Origin: Flaveria trinervia
Taxonomy: Eukaryota > Streptophyta > Magnoliopsida > Asterales > Asteraceae
DNA: 64,000 bases
NCBI GenBank assembly: GCA_025506515.1
Contig: CM046451.1
Span: forward strand, 49,455,645 to 49,519,644
Reading direction: 5' to 3'
Numbering within the stretch: the first letter of the stretch is position 1; the number at the start of each line of letters is the position of its first letter. Under the pieces are notes generated by a model that saw only the letters and a program-made list of their open reading frames with translations, was not told the DNA's origin and did not search any database. A program made the position numbers and the translations under genes. This document shows positions 55,222 to 64,000 of this stretch, one piece after another.

Positions 55222-56175
55222 TGTTGAATCTTGTATGCCCAAGACACATACAAGATTGATGTGGTTAGTACGTTATGATCCAAGTCAGGTCATACCCAAT
55301 AACAAGCTAAACAAACACCAATAAATGTTTATTCTTTGATGAGATCATACATATAAACATTGACACCAATTTAGAAAATGGTTTTCTAAAACATTGCTTT
55401 GTAATACAACAATACTATGTGGATAGTTTGTTCATGAGATATTATTTGTTTTATTATTTAAGTTGGTTAAATAATAACAAATAAAAGTGTATTATTATTA
55501 TAAAATTAAAAGTGGTTTTAATTTTATAAATTTGAGGGTTAGGAGAGTAATTTTATCAAAAACCAAAATGGGGGAAACCCCATTTTGGAAACACAAAATC
55601 GGCCGCCCAAATGGTCATGTGTGACCAGCTTTTGTCTTGGTTTTTGGGGGTTCTTTCTCCTCTCTAACAATCCATATCATTACACACTTTTCTCTCTAAC
55701 AACACAAAGCAAAAGAACCTTCAAAACAAGGCTGCATTTTCTGTTTTTTGAAGCTTGAAAGGGGCTGCCTATTTTGGTTTTCGGAGGAGCTAAAGAAGGG
55801 CTATCTTTGGTGTTGCATCCTAACAAGCAAGGTGTTTGAAGAGCTTGTGGGTATCACGATTTGAGGTCCTCCACCTTGAAGGATTGCTGGTCAAAAACAT
55901 CATCATCTTCAAAGGACTCGACCCCTTTTGAGCTGCTGAAAGGTAGTTATGGCAGCCTCTATATGGCTGTCCATAATGCTCATTTACATATGTTTTATAG
56001 CTTGCTTATTCACATAATATGATCCTTTGATTTTGGGTTTGTTTTAAACATATATATGTCACCATAAGAACATGAAATTTCAGTTTTATAATCATGTTTC
56101 TAAATATATTTCCGCTGCGTTTTTCTGAAAGTTTAAGAGGTTAAACTTTGGTTTTATGGTCAAACAAACCCTTCA
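55222..56175 (+). repeat. 5' LTR of A3
   Basis: 954 bp, TGTTGAATC to CCCTTCA, similar to the A1 and A2 LTRs. The primer site TGGCATCAAGAGCCGG follows after one base. Confidence 0.9.
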
Positions 56176-56192
56176 ATGGCATCAAGAGCCGG

Positions 56193-57624
56193 TTATGTGG
56201 ATAGCTTTCTTGTTCTTGTCCTTTAAAAATCGGTTTTAAAGGATGTTTATTCATGCATTAGAGGATTTTTTGGTTGATTTAATAAACCCCATGTCTTTCA
56301 AAGTTATATCTTCATGCTTATGATTAAACTTTGAAAGATAGGAATGTCAATTGGTTGATATGTTTGCTTGTTGTTTGTTTGGACAAACAAACCATATTTT
56401 TCAGTTTATGTTGGCTGAAAATTTGGGGTTTGATGGGGTTATTTTGTTTATTGTATGATGTTTGTTATTGTTCTTTTGATAGTGCATAACCTAGCTTGAC
56501 CTTGTGTTGCTTGGTTTGAAAGAATGTATTTATTTGATTATATTCATTCAATTGGGTTGTAAAGTTTTGTGCTTGTAATTTATCTATTTATTCATTGGGA
56601 TGTAGTAATAGATTAGGAGTATTTTTATTTTACTAGAAAATATGTATTAGGATATATATTTCGTAAAAGAAGACGCACAAGAAGGAAGCACAAAAGGTAG
56701 ACACAAAGTGGACTAGAAGCATACGGATGCGACATCAAGTGGGAGATCCATTGTGATCTCTATTTTGTGTTTTTGGTAACCCTTAAGAAAAACCAAATGA
56801 CCACACTTGTGATGGCAAACAAGTGTGGTCACAATAGTAGCTATGGTTATGCACATGTGGTTGTTTATATTATGCTTGTTTGATTGTGATTTTGTGAATG
56901 ATTGTGTGATATTTGGATATGATATACAATCTTAATAAAATGATCTTAACAAGCTAATATAAAAATGGTTCTTAATCATTAAGTGTTAATAAATGTTATT
57001 AAAAGGATTATGATTTCATAATAAAATGGGTTTTATTAAAAGAACCATAGAGTACCAAGTATTTGTAAGCATGCAATTACAAGGTACATAGAGTTTTCAA
57101 AGTATAGTATTAATGAAAACTTTAAATTCTTTACCAACAAGTTTAACACCGTCCTTTTGCACAAAACTTGAGTCATTTGGAAACTCTTAATGGAATAAAG
57201 GTCACCTAACCATTTAGAAGGAACTTGTCACTTAAGGTGGGGATACCACATTGCTGGGATAAAGGTCACCTAACCACTTATGTTGGTAAACTCACATGTG
57301 TGTGCAAGTAGGGTAACTTGATTTGAAAACCATGTTAAATGGATCACCTACAATATGGTTTTCAAATGGTGTTGATGGGATTAACATGCCGACATTACAT
57401 ATGATGTTTAAATTCGATCCCATACCTCTAGAAGTTGCAAATGGTTGCAACTGTCAATCGTTGACCACCTTATTAATTTAAATCGTGGGATAAAGGTCAC
57501 CTAACCACAATTTAAATGTAATGTTGGGTTCTAGATTTTAATATAAAAATGACCTTAAAAGGTATTAATTATTAAAAATAGCAATATCGAAAATACTAAA
57601 ATAGATTTTTCTTAAATTTTGTAG
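56193..57624 (+). other. Structured 5' leader of A3
   Basis: Aligns with A1 and A2. Perfect 11-bp hairpin at 56799-56830, the ATGGGAT/ATCCCAT stem at 57375-57423, and GATAAAGGTCACCTAACC words near 57195 (first base differs), at 57258 and at 57489. Confidence 0.72.
56799..56830 (+). ncRNA. Leader hairpin (family A), perfect copy
   Basis: GACCACACTTG pairs fully with CAAGTGTGGTC around a 10-nt loop. See A1 and A2 for the comparison. Confidence 0.65.
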
Positions 57625-57640
57625 ATGGCCACCAATAAAT

Positions 57641-57646
57641 TTTGTA
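57641..57646. other. Deletion junction A3 / C2 LTR
   Basis: After the ATGGCCACCAATAA gag start (57625-57638), the junction reads ATTTTGTAGAT, which copies the ATTTTGTAGAT found just upstream at 57616-57626, before LTR sequence resumes with AGACACAATAATG. This looks like templated filler from end joining. Confidence 0.6.
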
Positions 57647-58292
57647 GATAGACACAATAATGAATTGAATCTAACGTCAAGAATCGATTAGGAGTCGATC
57701 TACAGCGTTCTATGAACTTGGAGTACGAACTTAGAGGCTTTTGGACGGCTAGGGTACGTCTGGAGTCGAAGTGGATCGAATGCTTCTAAATCATTATGTT
57801 TTTCCATGAATTATGTGGTATTTATAAGTTTAGGTTTCTCATTCGGGCGACTAAACGATTAGCATGGCTCAGTCGTACGATTGAGCCATGCGGTTGATCC
57901 ATCGGCACGATTGAATGTTCAGTCGTGCGACTGAGTCAGTCGCATGAAGCTGTTCAGGCGTATGAACTATTTAGGCGCATGGACACTCAGTCGCATGACC
58001 ATTCGGACGCATGACCACTGTTTGGGCGCATGGTCCAGTCAGATGCATGTGAACTTCAATTAACCAAAGTTTGAATGTATTCATTATTATAACATTATGT
58101 GTATCAATTCAAACAATCACAAACCTATATAATCTTGTGAGTAAATATTACTCAACTCCTTAATGAAATATTAAACATTATAAATCACAACAAAACATTA
58201 TCATTTCATTAAGTACCCAATATTACATAAGTGCAAGACATTCAAGACATATTACATTAAGATCAAGACCAAGGTACATAAGTGTATCAACA
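57647..58292 (-). repeat. 5' LTR of C2, U5 end lost
   Basis: About 646 bp, highly similar to 31143-31788, ending TGTTGATACAC on the minus strand at 58292. About 105 bp at the U5 side and the primer site are lost at the A3 junction. No polypurine tract precedes it, as expected for a 5' LTR; C1 pol flanks it instead. Confidence 0.85.
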
Positions 58293-59758
58293 AGATTCAC
58301 CTTGTGAACCTGATGTTGTCGAATCTAGTTAGAGTGTGTTTAGGACATCGTACATCATTTTGGTCGATAACTCATCACCAGGAAGGGAGAGAGGGATGTT
58401 GAAGGAGATAAAGAATCCATCATAGTCAAAGATATGTGGGTCCCTTTCCAGCAGGGGGGTGGCGTATCTCTGAACATCAACGTTGCACCACACTTCTACA
58501 TGACCCGTTGAGTTGTTATAAACTCTCTTGTTCGGTATATTGTATCCTAGAAATATCCCTTCATCAGCCATTTCACTAAACTTCCCTAACTGAGTTTTTT
58601 TCAGCAGTGTACATGGTGCGCCGAATGGTTCGAGATACTCTAGGTGAGGTTCACGTCGCCGGAGCAACTCATGACACGTTTTACCATGACATTTGTCCAC
58701 CAAGAATCGATTGAGGGTGTAACATACATTGGCAACTGCCTCGTTCCAAAATTGGATGGGCAGTTTCGAGTCGGCTAGCATCATTCTTGCTGTCTCTATC
58801 ATGCTCATGTTCTTCCGTTTAGCAACTCCGTTCATTTGTTGAGTGTAGGAAGATGTGAATTGGTGTACAAATCCTTTCTCTTTGCAGAATGCCTCCATCC
58901 ACCAGTTCTTGAACTTTGTGCTGTTGTCTGACAGAATATGTCTTACTTTTAGCTTGTAGAGAGATTCCAACGTATTTACCTGTGGTCTGAAAGATTCAAA
59001 TGTCTCTGATTTGGATTTCAGAAACATCACCCACGAGAATCTTGAGTAATCATCAATGACTACATAACAGTACAAATCACCAACGATGCTTTTGGTGCTG
59101 ACAGGACCAAACAAATCCATGTGTAGAAGTTCGAGAGGCAAGTCAATGGAATTTACTCTCTTTGCATTGTGGGGCTTCTTGGTCTATTTACCTTTCTTAC
59201 ACGCTACACAAAAATCCGGAAGTTCAAAGTTCTTGACATTTACTCCATTCACTAAATCATTCTGGATCAGATGATTTATCTTCTGTGGATTGATGTGTCC
59301 CATTCTTCTATGCTAGGAGATTAAGTCCCTCTCTGTTGCCTTTGATAAGAAGTATTGAACTTTATGACCGGTTGTTGAGTCTTTTTAGTGATCCAAGGCA
59401 TATAAGTCATTATATCTTGAAGCTGACACTAAGATTTTGTCCTTCGGGATAACATAGTCCTTCTTCAATATGTAGCACTTCTTGTTGTCAAAAATAACTT
59501 TCAATCCTTTGTCATATATCTAGGATACTAAAAGCAAGATATTATGTACTTGTTGAACGTAGTTGACCTTATCAAACTTAACTTTCTGGTTTTCCACTTC
59601 GCCTTGAGCGATGATGTATGCTCCTTTATCCCAGCAAATTATACATGTCCGCCTTTTATTTGTTTAACATTGAAAAGGAGAGACAATTTCCCAGTCATGT
59701 GCCTAGATGCCCCACTATCAACAATCCGGGTATTTGTGATGGCACTATAACGGACACC
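58293..59758 (-). pseudogene. pol: protease and integrase of C1 pol
   Basis: Minus strand: protease IVDSGASRHMTGK (about 59731-59693); pre-integrase with LSWHRRMGHINP-like and CVACKKGK regions (59320-59190); integrase from HMDLFGP through DDYSRFSWVMFLKS. The second Asp lies in SDNSTKF, and NGVAKRKN has Lys (AAA, 58820-58818) for the catalytic Glu. The tail has FLGYNIPNKRVYN. 58329-59141 is open for 270 codons. Stops occur near 59189, 59317, 59385 and 59522. The frame ends at the C2 insertion and resumes at 31038. Confidence 0.88.
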
Positions 59759-59782
59759 CTGCACATTCAAAAGAAACAATCA
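59759..59782 (-). promoter_or_regulatory. Putative gag/pol splice acceptor, C1
   Basis: On the minus strand a TGA (59782-59780) is followed by TTGTTTCTTTTGAATGTGCAG and the protease frame. Here the stop is in frame with protease, so readthrough is an alternative. Confidence 0.42.
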
Positions 59783-59853
59783 GCTTAGGTTGGGACCTAC
59801 GCCTTAACTGGCTTGGGTGACCTAGAGGAGTCATGTTAGATCAAGAAGAAGGC
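59783..59853 (-). pseudogene. gag: Last codons of C1 gag
   Basis: A short minus-strand end of gag before the boundary stop, cut off by B2. Too short for domains; assigned by position. Confidence 0.5.
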
Positions 59854-60700
59854 TAATGCAACCAAAACTACATCACTTAAGTTATTTTGGTGCTGCATAC
59901 AAAGGCTTCCGAAGCTTATCATGGAACTTCCGAAGGTTGTAGAGTTCTTCCGAAGACAAAGGAAAGACCAACTTCCGAAGACAGAACTCTACTTTCGAAG
60001 ACAAATGCATACTTCCGAAGATCAAGACTTAGAAGACTAAAGTGAAGATCACTTCCAAAGTATGATGAAAAGAAGAAGTCTCCAAGCCTGGAAGAAGCAA
60101 CCTCTTCCGAAGTATAAAGTGGCTTCGGAAGTACTTACTCTTCCGACGCCAATTAACCTTCAGAAGACACTGCTCTAACTAGTAGACACAAGTATGGTCT
60201 TTGAAACTCCGCTGCAGACTTCTAATACAACATGGCTTCTTCCCAAAGAGTCATGTTATTGACCATACTTTATTCCACTGTTTACCTTTTCATGATAGTA
60301 CAAGTTACCAACTTTAGTTGTTGGCAAAAGGTAAGTCAGGGACATGTCGTGACTACCAAATCTCAAATAAGACTTTATCTGAGATACCTTAAACTATAGT
60401 CTTGTAGTATAGGCTTTAGTTACATGATCCCAGCTGGTATCAAAGTATATCAGGCTGTAGGTAGTATTATATATAGGTTCTCCTTGTAACTCGTTGAGAC
60501 ACGTCATCTTCTGCTTGTAAGAGTCTTTGTATTTTGAGTTAAGAATCAATATATAAAAGTATCTTGAAAATTATCTTTCTGTGTCTTACTTACTTTCTAC
60601 ATTGTGATCAACTCTTATTGTTTCTTACCATACCTGAGTGTGATTCTAGGTGAGTTTGAGAGAAAAACATTGTGTTTAAGTGACAAACACCGATCCTGTA
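59854..60700 (+). repeat. 5' LTR of B2
   Basis: 847 bp, TAATGCAACC to CCTGTA (B1 has TGATGCAACC and CCTGCA, so both terminal dinucleotides have decayed here). U3 has about ten CTTCCGAAG-type words between 59900 and 60180. TATA-like TATATATAGG near 60467-60476. Confidence 0.82.
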
Positions 60701-60702
60701 AT

Positions 60703-60714
60703 TGGTATCAGAGC
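60703..60714 (+). other. Primer-binding site of B2
   Basis: TGGTATCAGAGC, two bases after the LTR end: canonical copia site. Confidence 0.95.
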
Positions 60715-60818
60715 TACTCAGGCTCTTCATTGTGTTGTCTAACCATCCAAATCAACCTATTTTTCACTGCTCCCTACCATCCACTCACTTAAATGGCCCT
60801 TAAAAATCCAACGTAGAG

Positions 60819-63418
60819 ATGGGAACAATGACAAAAGCTCCCATCATTACTCCTGAAAACTTCATGTCTTGGAGTAGAAGAATGGAAGACTTCATTAGAT
60901 ACTAAGACAGCAAAATGTGGAACTCTATAGTCAATGTACCGTACAAGCCAAAGGTGGCTTCACCTGGTGGAAATAGTGCCATGATAGAGAAAGTTATCGA
61001 GGACTATTCTGATGAAGACAGGAAGAAGATGGACATCGACAGCAATGCTATGACAATTCTCATGACTACAATACCGAACTCTATCATGGCGGGGTTCGAG
61101 CATTGCAAGACTGCCAAAGAATTGTTTGATGCACTTGCCCAGATGTACTCCACCTCCAACGACTCAAAGAAGGACTCACTCAAGCAGCAGTTTGAGAACT
61201 TCACTCATATTACTGGAGAGACCCTCAGCCAGCAGTAATTCAGGTATATGGATCTTATCTCTTCCCTTCAGTCTATGAAGATCACTCCTGAACTTAGAGA
61301 TCTCACCAGAAAGTTCACGAGTGCTCTCCCAAATGAGTGGACATTCTACTATGTCTCTATCAAGAGAACAAAAAACTTGAACACTCTTTCCATGACTGAG
61401 CTCTACAGCATCCTTGATGGATATCATCTAGAGATGGAGAGTAAGAAGGGCCACCAAACAAGTAGACCCATGAGTCTTCCTGCTAGCAACGCTTTAATGG
61501 TTGCTGAAGGCTCATTAACCCCACAACCTCAGCATTACCTGACATATCAACAGCCATCCTGCTCTTCTAGTCCTTACATCACTTATCCTGAGAGTCCAAG
61601 GACTCAACAGGCTCAACACAATCCCTTCCAGGAAAGTTGTGCCTATGTTTCAGGAGGTGGACACTCAGGAGATTTTCAATACTGCTTTGATGATCTTGAG
61701 TGTTTTAGCCCAGATGATGTAGAGTACGTGGACATTGTCCAGCAGATGCCTCTCAAAACTTACAGAGCCAAGAAGTTCTTTAGGAGAACTGGAAGGCAGT
61801 TCCCTCAAAACGCACCTACCAGCAAGTTCAGGTTTGACAAGACCAAGGCAAAGTGCTACAACTGTAACCAACTGGGTCACTTCTTTAGGGAATGCCAGGC
61901 TCCCATGATCAATCCAAGAACCCCACAGGCCTGCACACATCCCTCAACCTCAAAGCCCACTGAGAAGTCAACTGAAACAACTGTAATGGCACAAGAAGTT
62001 GACTGGAGCTTCATGGTACAGGATGTGACTCCTGCTCAAGCTCTCATGGCCGGAACAGATGATGCCCAGGTATATAAACATCTTTACACTCCAGCCTATA
62101 TTAAGCTCTATCAGGATTACAATATGGAAATCAAATCTGACATTGAGTCTTCAAATATTCTAAAATCTGATTTTAAAAGAGCTGAATCTGACTATCAAAA
62201 GAAAATTTATGAGTTAGAGAAAACTGTATCTCTTTTGAAACATGAACTCACCAACTACAAGACTCAAATCAAGGATCAGATATCCAAATTGTTTGAGGCT
62301 CAAGCCCAGCTTGTCACTGCTGAGGCTCAGGCCAGGAAGCATGCTATATCTGAGCAGAACTTCCAAGTTATTCTTGCATCATCCTCACATTCCAAACTCT
62401 GTTATTAGAACAAAAGAGGGTTGGGAACCAATGAAATTGCTCCACCACATTCCTTTGAGTCTATTAGATAGCCTAGATGTGGTACTGAAGAGCAAGAGGT
62501 TCCAACTGCTGATCCTTTCTTTCAAGAGTTAAAGGATGTGGCACCAATAGTGGCCACCACAAGGAAGGAACAGGTAGATGTACCCACACCTCCTGTGATG
62601 ATCAAATCCTAACAGCTAAAGCCAGAAGAAGCAGAGCTAAAGCTGCTAGGAAAACTGATAAGAAAGTGACTGAATCCAAACTAAAAATTGACCCCAAGCA
62701 GAAGGGTGTCTTTATCTCAGCTGGATTCCAAGTGTTAGGTAATTCTGATTCAGGAAAGGAATGTAATACCAGCATTCCTGTCCTACCAAAGGATCAGAAG
62801 TTAAAGGGAAATGTTGTTGACGAAGAAAGGAAAACCAAGTAACACCAACCCTTACTTTCCCAAAAGACTAACATTGCATGCATCATGTGTGGCCTGCAAA
62901 ATCACATGGCAGAAGATTGTTACTGCAATCCTGCAAGCACACATTATGCAAATAATGCTACAAAAGAAGGAGTTAGGGAAGGTTTCACAGTTGGACCCTC
63001 CCATATGGTTCAAGTGTTGAAGAAGGGAAAGCTAGTTTCCAAAGCCAAGTTGCTTCCGGAAGAAACTCCTTCTTCCGAAGGGAAAATTGCTTTGGAAGCA
63101 AAAGCTATTAAGGTTTGGAAGAACAAGAAAGCTCCCTTGAAACCATCCTAGAAGAAGACTGCTTCAGATGAAAAGGTGGTGAGGACTTCTTCCGAAAAGA
63201 AAGAAGCTTCGGAACAAGACCATGCTGCAAAAGCTTCAACAAGCTCATCCTCCAAGGTCAGCCAAATGGTGGATTGGAAGATCAAGGAAGATGCTGTAGC
63301 GAAAACCTCTTCTTCAAAGACCTCTGTTGAACCCCCATCCATATCATTTGGTTCACTCATGTCATTATCCTTGAAAGAACCCAAGACCAGCAAGGCTTGA
63401 GCTTCCAAACAAAACTGA
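60819..63418 (+). pseudogene. gag: gag of B2, two zinc knuckles
   Basis: ATG at 60819 (MGTMTKAPIITPENF) aligns with the B1 gag. Capsid-like part with KIEDYSDEDRKK-like and HCKTAKELFDALAQMY regions; the stretch 61248-62408 is open for 386 codons and contains RTGRQFPQ, the knuckle CYNCNQLGHFFREC (about 61857-61898) and a coiled coil (62100-62400). The second knuckle, CIMCGLQNHMAEDC, lies near 62880-62921. The Lys/Ser tail is partly encoded by TTCCGAAG words. Stops at 60903 and 61236 look like C-to-T changes of Gln codons; further stops or shifts lie near 62406, 62470, 62610-62870, 63149 and 63398. The boundary stop is TGA at 63416-63418. Confidence 0.87.
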
Positions 63419-63437
63419 AATCTCATCTTATGTGCAG
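63416..63437 (+). promoter_or_regulatory. Putative gag/pol splice acceptor, B2
   Basis: TGA, then a T-rich run ending TTATGTGCAG, directly before the protease frame (+1 relative to gag). Confidence 0.45.
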
Positions 63438-64000
63438 GAACATCCAATTGACAAGAACAACAATGTATGGATTGTAGATAGTGGATGCTCCAGGCATATG
63501 ACAGGGAACAGATCTCTACTTCACTAGTTTTAGAACTATGATGGAGGTCCTGTCCAATTTGGAGGTGAGGCCGGAGGATATATTTCTGGCAGAGGGAGTA
63601 TATCCAAGGGTAAGTTAATAGTTGACAAAGTCCATTTTGTCAAACAGCTTGAACACAATCTGTTAAGTGTTTCTCAATTTTGTAATCAAAAGCACAAATG
63701 CTATTCACAGAACATAAGTGCATTATCCTCAAACCAGGGATGACGATTCCTCCGGAATTGGTGCTTCTTAGATCTCCCAGGAACGGGGATATGTACAAGC
63801 TTGATATGAATAATGCTTCCCCAATGGGTGAAGTATCATGCTTTCTTTCCAAAGCTGATAGTGATGAGTCAACACTATGACATAAACGTATGTGTCATTT
63901 AAATTTTAAGACAATGAATAAGTTGGCTAAAAATAACTTGGTACATGGTTTGCCTAAAAAGGAGTTTTTCTGCAAAGACAACTGTGTTGCATGCCTGAAA
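63438..64000 (+). pseudogene. pol: protease and integrase start of B2 pol (runs off window)
   Basis: Protease VWIVDSGCSRHMTGNRSL near 63464-63517, then a stop (63525), GGEAGGYISGRG, NLLSVSQFC and the pre-integrase region with CHLNFKTMNKL-like sequence and CVACLK at the window edge. A frameshift lies near 63695. Role: polyprotein cleavage and, further on, integration. Confidence 0.85.

Larger units (their letters stand above)
55222..57640 (+). mobile_element. Truncated copia element A3
   Basis: A plus-strand family A remnant: LTR 55222-56175, primer site 56177-56192, whole leader, and only the first few gag codons (ATG 57625). It then stops within the fifth codon and joins C2's 5' LTR. Gag-pol and the 3' LTR are missing. 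Confidence 0.9.
31039..58292 (-). mobile_element. SIRE-like retrotransposon C2, nested in C1 and itself disrupted
   Basis: Minus-strand element with 3' LTR 31039-31788, ORF3, spacer (interrupted by G1), pol, a rearranged zone containing A3, and a truncated 5' LTR 57647-58292. GGATT / AGATT flank it as a near-perfect duplication in C1 pol. Gag, protease and the N-terminal integrase are missing. Confidence 0.83.
22658..59853 (-). mobile_element. SIRE-like retrotransposon C1, split by nested C2
   Basis: Two minus-strand pieces form one element: 22658-31038 (3' LTR, ORF3, spacer, RNase H and RT) and 58293-59853 (integrase and protease). Between them lies C2, flanked by GGATT (31034-31038) and AGATT (58293-58297). 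When one copy of the duplication is removed, the pol frame runs on without a shift from the integrase linker to the acidic pre-RT linker, as C2 pol does at the same place. The 5' LTR and gag are cut off by B2 at 59854. Confidence 0.85.
59854..64000 (+). mobile_element. SIRE-like copia retrotransposon B2, 3' part outside window
   Basis: Plus-strand element: 5' LTR, canonical primer site, gag with two knuckles, protease and start of integrase, running past the window end. Gag and LTR ends match B1. It is inserted in the gag region of C1. Confidence 0.92.

Noticed and set aside
59900..60180. Heat-shock elements from TTC/GAA words in the B2 U3
   Set aside because: TTCCGAA has only one base between TTC and GAA, not the two-base spacing of a heat-shock element.

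Overview
The window is a block of plant nuclear heterochromatin-type DNA built almost entirely from nested, degenerate Ty1/copia LTR retrotransposons. No intact host gene, tRNA, rRNA, bacterial-type operon or CRISPR array was found. Reverse transcriptase, integrase and Gag motifs are plant copia throughout. The combination of SIRE-like elements (two CCHC knuckles in Gag, a third ORF after pol) with TNT1-94-like elements resembles sequences common in Asteraceae genomes. That host assignment rests on memory of protein families and is only moderately secure.

Four families are present; the names are mine. Family A (A1, A2, A3, plus strand) has LTRs of about 0.9-1.0 kb, a 1.2-1.5 kb structured leader, one gag-pol frame and a 0.75 kb post-pol UTR. 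Family B (B1 minus, B2 plus) is SIRE-like, with CTTCCGAAG words in its U3. Family C (C1, C2, minus) is SIRE-like with an ORF3 and TCGTGCGACTGA words in its LTRs. Family G (G1, plus) is SIRE-like with an ORF3 and CTGAAG / CAGTAGTTTT words.

Layout: A1 (1-7783) interrupts the pol of B1 (7784-14337). Then come a short unassigned stretch with a 19-bp tandem array and A2 (15140-22643). C1 starts at 22658 (its 3' LTR) and runs leftward in transcription sense. Its pol is split at 31038/58293 by C2 (31039-58292), with a near-matching 5-bp target duplication and a continuous reading frame across the split. C2 is itself split by G1 (38680-51887, perfect ATATT target duplication) and has lost its gag region in a rearrangement that includes the truncated element A3 (55222-57640). 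B2 (59854 to the window end) interrupts the 5' part of C1.

All coding regions carry stops or frameshifts; many stops look like C-to-T or G-to-A changes, as expected after cytosine methylation. Although dead, the copies allow comparison of expression signals. The most interesting signals are: (1) in families C and G the pol-ORF3 spacer carries a TATAAATA box preceded by the same repeat words as that family's LTR U3, which suggests an internal promoter for ORF3; (2) ORF3 of family C contains a 148-bp phase-1 intron at the same place in both copies, plus a splice acceptor just before its ATG; (3) four elements share a gag stop followed within 25 nt by a pyrimidine-rich stretch and YAG at the gag/pol boundary, which suggests splicing; (4) several short hairpins show compensatory changes between copies (family A leader and 3' UTR, family C spacer).
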